From NCBI GenBank assembly GCA_013054445.1, contig JAAMPI010000503.1, positions 1-34,475 of the forward strand: a DNA stretch of 34,475 bases. Reading direction: 5' to 3'. This document shows positions 30,948 through 34,475 of the stretch, one piece after another. Under the pieces are notes generated by a model. That model ran no database searches. It was not told where the DNA came from and was given only the letters and a program-made list of their open reading frames with translations. Each line of letters starts with the position of its first letter. Position 1 is the first letter of the stretch. The translations under genes and the position numbers were made by a program. This DNA is from Cudoniella acicularis. Its lineage: Eukaryota > Ascomycota > Leotiomycetes > Helotiales > Helotiaceae.

Positions 30948-33812
30948 TAACCTACTAGTTCCAAAAATTATTATCGTGTCGTCGCCGCTCCCTTAAATTT
31001 ATAGAGAGCCTTCTTTTATGCTATAATCGGGCCCTTAAAATCGCAACACCACTATTAAGCTTTTTGACCTTTTAAATACATAGAACGACTAAATATAGAT
31101 GTCTAGGTTTTATTATAAGGTTAAAAAGCTATTGCCACAATTGTGCGGTCGGGGCTTGCCCTTTCATGCGACGTCGCCACATCGGCTGATACCTCCCCAA
31201 TCAAGCGATCAAGGATCGCGGTGTGGTTATAGTAACGTCGGTAAAATTCTAATAAAATCTGTGGCTGCCTAAGAGTGTGGCTACGAAGTTTGTGGCTACA
31301 CTTACCCTTCCGGAAAATTCCTGTTTCCCGACATCCTCCGATTGAGTTAAAGCAAAAAGTGGCCCTTGCGTATAGCCAACAAAATCGGCCATCCCCTTCC
31401 TGCTTTCGCGTGACAAACATCCGACTTTCACTTCCGGCTTTTCACTTCTTCTCTTTACGCTCTGCCTAGAACGAACCTCTTCGATTTTTAGCCAAAGCCT
31501 CCCGAGGGGAATCCGCTCCTCTTGCCAAATTGCTGACGAATTCGAAGATGACCTTCCGGACAACAGAGTCCGTAGAAGGTCAAAGACTGCCGAGAGAAAG
31601 CCCGGTGTTAGCACACAGGACAACGATGACTTAGCAAAGACGTTAAGAACAGTTCAGATGGTGACAACATAGTACGACGCTAACGTGTACGGCGATAAGA
31701 GGTAACACTTCCTAAGACATAGAATTTGAGCACAACGATGGCGAGTATAATAGCGAAGAAAGGTATAACTAACCGTATAAAAAACCAACGAAGATTAACA
31801 TTAACTCTACTTAATAGTAACAAGTCTCGAAGCCAGCCGAGCTTGCCTTAACTAAGGATTAGTCTATCAACTCTTATCAAAATATCGTACGACAGTGTCC
31901 TTATCCGCTAATATATCTACGCTACTAGAGCTCTCTATAGTTTTAGTATAATCTTATCTTCCGTAATCTATGTTCTACTGGCCTATATCATCAAGGCACT
32001 GGCTAGCTTAGGGGTATTGCTTATCCGCGCTATCTTGTTAGTTGGCTCTAGCGCCTCAAGATCTACACTCTTACGCTTTCGCCTATGTCTCGCCGTCTCT
32101 ACCGTGTCTTCCTCTAGTTTAGGCGGACTACTCTTGCTCTTCCGACCGCGTTTTCCCTTGCTTTTGGCTGCTTAGGTAGACTCTTTTACGAGACGCTTCG
32201 CTCGTGTTTCCTTAAGGTCCTTATAGCTCATAACCTTCGCCTTTCCTAGTACTAACGACTTCGTCGATCGTCGAACCTTAGCTTCGTTGTTAATCGTGGT
32301 TAGGAGTTGAATTCGGTCCTCCTATAGGATACTCTTGGCAGAGGATTTTTAGAAAGCTTTAGTATAAATCTGTAAGTGTCTCGCCAGGTTCTGTTTGCTC
32401 GTTTTATTAAGCGCATGAGCATCCCGTTAGATGATCAGGTTCTATAGCGACATAAAAGTCTCTACTAACACCGGCGTAACAGGCGTTTACGGTTCTACGT
32501 CTTGCCGACAAGACCCTACCTTCACCTCATCGGCTCGCGGGATAGCTGGTTTAGCTAGGGGGGCGGGCATACTTCTAAGCACCCTATCTAGATTAAACGG
32601 GAACAAACCACTTGCGGCAAAGCCGGCCTTGATATTCTTTAGCGTGAACGCTCTTCCCCTTACCGGGCTATAGAGAGAGGTGAAGTGCTCCTTACCGATC
32701 GTATTTATACCTCCTTACTCGAGTCGATCAACCTGGTCACGATAAGCTGCCTTGAGTAGAGCAAACGTTACGACATTATAAGGCTAGAGCTTGTAGGAGG
32801 TATAGGAGGGGAGACGACATAAAAGAATATTGTTCTCGAAATAGAACTCTAAGATTTCGAGGGTTTTATACGTTCTAAAACCGTCGTAGACCAAGACGCG
32901 TGGTTTCTTGTTAGCTCGTTCTTTAGTTTCGGGATCAAATATACGCTTAAGCCACTCTAAGCTGATCTTAGAGTCGGTATATCTAGATTCGGAGTATATA
33001 TACTGCTATCTAGGGGTAAGAAACGTGGTCTAGTTGCTTCGATGAGTACTCGCCGGCCAGATAATCATAGGGTTTAAGTACCTACTATCACTACTGATAT
33101 ATTCGATCGCGGTTACGGTTATACGCTTAACTCGCGCACCTCTATAATCTCGCATGTCGTGCTTACTTACGAGGACCTTGACAGAGCCTAGCATAGAGAG
33201 CATCACTCTAGTCTCGTCTATGTTATATACATTTTCGACTAGGACAGCCGGATCTTATAATATATCTTTTATCACCTCAAACTAGTATATGATCTTCTTA
33301 TAAATGTTTTTCTCGTAACGGTTCTAGTCTAACGCCTTGACTCTTCGTACTACGAGTTCTAGATAGCGTTTCTCTAGAGCCTTTGTCTAGTTTCGACCGG
33401 AAGGCTTAAGGGGTCTATCGGTAGTAGGCCGTTAGCAGGTGACTCTAAAGGCTAGAGTAGGGATAAATTTTATTCGTACTGATTGTCTAAGGTCAGACAT
33501 TTATAGCAAATACTTAATAAAGACATCCTCTTCCTACGGGGTAAGGTATTGTTAGCTCTAGGCCTTTTCTTCTATCGAGCGTCGCCCGCGAGCACGATGA
33601 TAGAGTGTAGAATAAGGGACGTTGCCATGATCTATAAGAGCACGGTATGATCTAGGCACGCCAGGAGGCACGCCTTACGCCAATACTTGACTGGCTCTGT
33701 CTATGTTAGCCTCCGTAGTGATGGTGTCGTGAACAAGACGACTTGACTGGCAGCGGTTTGGCAACGGCGACTAGGGCATGTGCCTATAGAAGGTTCGAGA
33801 AACATGCTATTT
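30948..33812 (-). repeat. Repeat unit, copy 2 (contains pogo/Fot1 transposase)
   Basis: Collinear with 3740-6700, same orientation, slightly shorter, and lacking the 14-bp array. The segment 31130-31660 is strikingly CpA-rich and TpA-poor compared with the matching part of copy 1, so the two copies were mutated unevenly. Minus- and plus-strand open frames inside 31121-31623 arise from this low stop density and have no counterpart in copy 1. Confidence 0.8.
31935..33740 (-). pseudogene. pogo/Fot1-family DDE transposase, copy 2, RIP-disabled
   Basis: Same domain order as copy 1: ANIDRASQVLA, VPRSYRALIDHGNVPYSTLY, RARGRRSIEEKA, NVYNIDETRVMLSMLGSVKV, YLNPMIIWPASTHRSN, LVYDGFRTYKTLEI, and a basic C-terminus. 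Triad state differs from copy 1: first Asp kept (33216-33218), second Asp kept (32883-32885), third Asp changed to Asn (32775-32777, PYN where PCD is expected). TGTGAT to TATAAT is two adjacent TG to TA changes. Stops such as GRN*TKALEKR replace Trp or Gln. Inactive, and it could not share a triad with copy 1. Confidence 0.9.
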
Positions 33813-34226
33813 ATAGCCGATATCCCTGCGGAGCGAGCCTCTCGTACCTCCGGACATCACCTCTTAAATCGCGTTTCGTGGAATGGCGTATAGCCTAAGG
33901 CATTAAGTAATTAGTTAGTAGTATTCGAAACCACGAGTAATCATGTTAAAGCTATGTTAACAACACTCCTAACACTAGCTAAAAGGATCGAACAGCTAGT
34001 CTACGTATTAGCAAGTGCCTACCTTATTTTATTTATACTAAATATAGTTATGTTTCGAAGTCTAGCTAACTCGTTATCTCTAGTAGGGCCTCCGAAGAGC
34101 GAATACCGCGGTACCCTATAACAAAGCAAAATCTAATTCGAATGATTCTTCTCGTATAGAAGTAACTATATAGTATAAAAAAAATTATAAAACTCCTAAT
34201 AGCCGGCGAGGAATACTTCTTCTACT
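33813..34226. other. Spacer before the right-edge gene
   Basis: Contains ATTAGTTAGTAG-like AT-rich sequence and a short A run near 34178-34186. No motif recognised. It should include the promoter of the gene at 34227. Confidence 0.35.
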
Positions 34227-34475
34227 ATGCCAGCTACTCTCGAGCTTGATGACGGGAAGCACATCATATACGAGTCGGCTATTAAGAAGGATAAAAATAT
34301 TATTAATAAAGTAATATACCCTCGGGCGAGGAGACAGCTCTTTTAGAAGCTATCGGATCAGCGTGTAACGATCTAGGATATTATTCGGTATTACCTAAGA
34401 CTACGCGATCAAGATACTTATATTGTCGAGGACTAATAGATTCGTAGGAGCTTTAATGTGTATATACCTGTAGAA
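34227..34475 (+). pseudogene. Aminoglycoside-phosphotransferase/kinase-like protein, N-terminus, cut by window end
   Basis: The frame starts MPATLELDDGKHIIYESAIK and continues IINKVIYPRARRQLF, then LRDQDTYIVED and RRSFNVYIPVE up to the last base. Fungal APH/choline-kinase-like proteins share this start: an E-S-A-x-x-K-D region, then C-x-V-E-D..W..G-S-F-N-V-C-I-P-V before the ATP-binding strands. Stops fall at expected Gln or Trp codons (LF*KL, TI*DI, ED**IR), and two expected Cys read Tyr. The kinase core lies beyond the window. 83 codons are visible. Confidence 0.6.

Noticed and set aside
31121..31623. Several overlapping open frames on both strands
   Set aside because: They arise in a RIP-light patch with few stops; copy 1 shows no matching frame and no motif is recognisable.
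1..34475. tRNA or rRNA genes
   Set aside because: No cloverleaf with A/B-box-like motifs and no conserved rRNA segments were recognised on either strand.
1..34475. Alternative genetic code (TAG/TAA read as Gln)
   Set aside because: It would explain some stops, but not the parallel Cys to Tyr, Gly to Arg and catalytic Asp to Asn changes, nor the CpA depletion in non-coding DNA. RIP explains all of them.

Overview
The window looks like gene-dead, repeat-rich accessory DNA from a filamentous ascomycete (Pezizomycotina). The reasons are two HET-domain genes, a fungal patatin-like phospholipase gene with a RING-like module, two Fot1/pogo-family transposon copies, and the marks of repeat-induced point mutation (RIP). 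TpA is in excess, CpA and TpG are depleted, and CpG is kept. Protein frames can be followed for hundreds of codons without indels but are full of TAG/TAA where CAG, CAA or TGG would be expected. Conserved Cys often reads as Tyr (TGY to TAY) and Gly as Arg (GGA to AGA after T). I found no intact protein-coding gene of normal length, and no tRNA, rRNA or CRISPR array.

Layout. 1-2929 (+): patatin-like phospholipase pseudogene, open at the left edge. 3740-6700: a roughly 3 kb repeat unit carrying a pogo/Fot1 transposase on the minus strand. 7172-9517 (-): first HET pseudogene. 10731-10935: minisatellite. 11459-25987: ten closely packed disabled frames on alternating strands. Most are unrecognised; one is a Myb-like DNA-binding protein (17074-18069, -) and one is a retropepsin-like plus bromodomain fusion (23924-25987, -). 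27678-29710 (+): second HET pseudogene. 29753-30130 (+): C-terminal scrap of a third pogo-type transposase. 30948-33812: second copy of the 3 kb repeat unit. 34227-34475 (+): start of an aminoglycoside-phosphotransferase/kinase-like gene, cut by the right edge.

How they may work together. Patatin-like and HET domains are effector domains of fungal self/non-self recognition and programmed cell death, so the outer genes look like a decayed allorecognition arsenal between transposons. The 11.4-26 kb block is the most interesting part. Its frames keep reading phase despite many stops each, so one compact multi-gene unit seems to have been inactivated by point mutation, possibly as part of a large mobile element. 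I did not find a recombinase for it in the window, so that remains a hypothesis.

Method limit: frames were read by eye from the sequence. Family names rest on motif recognition, and no search was run.
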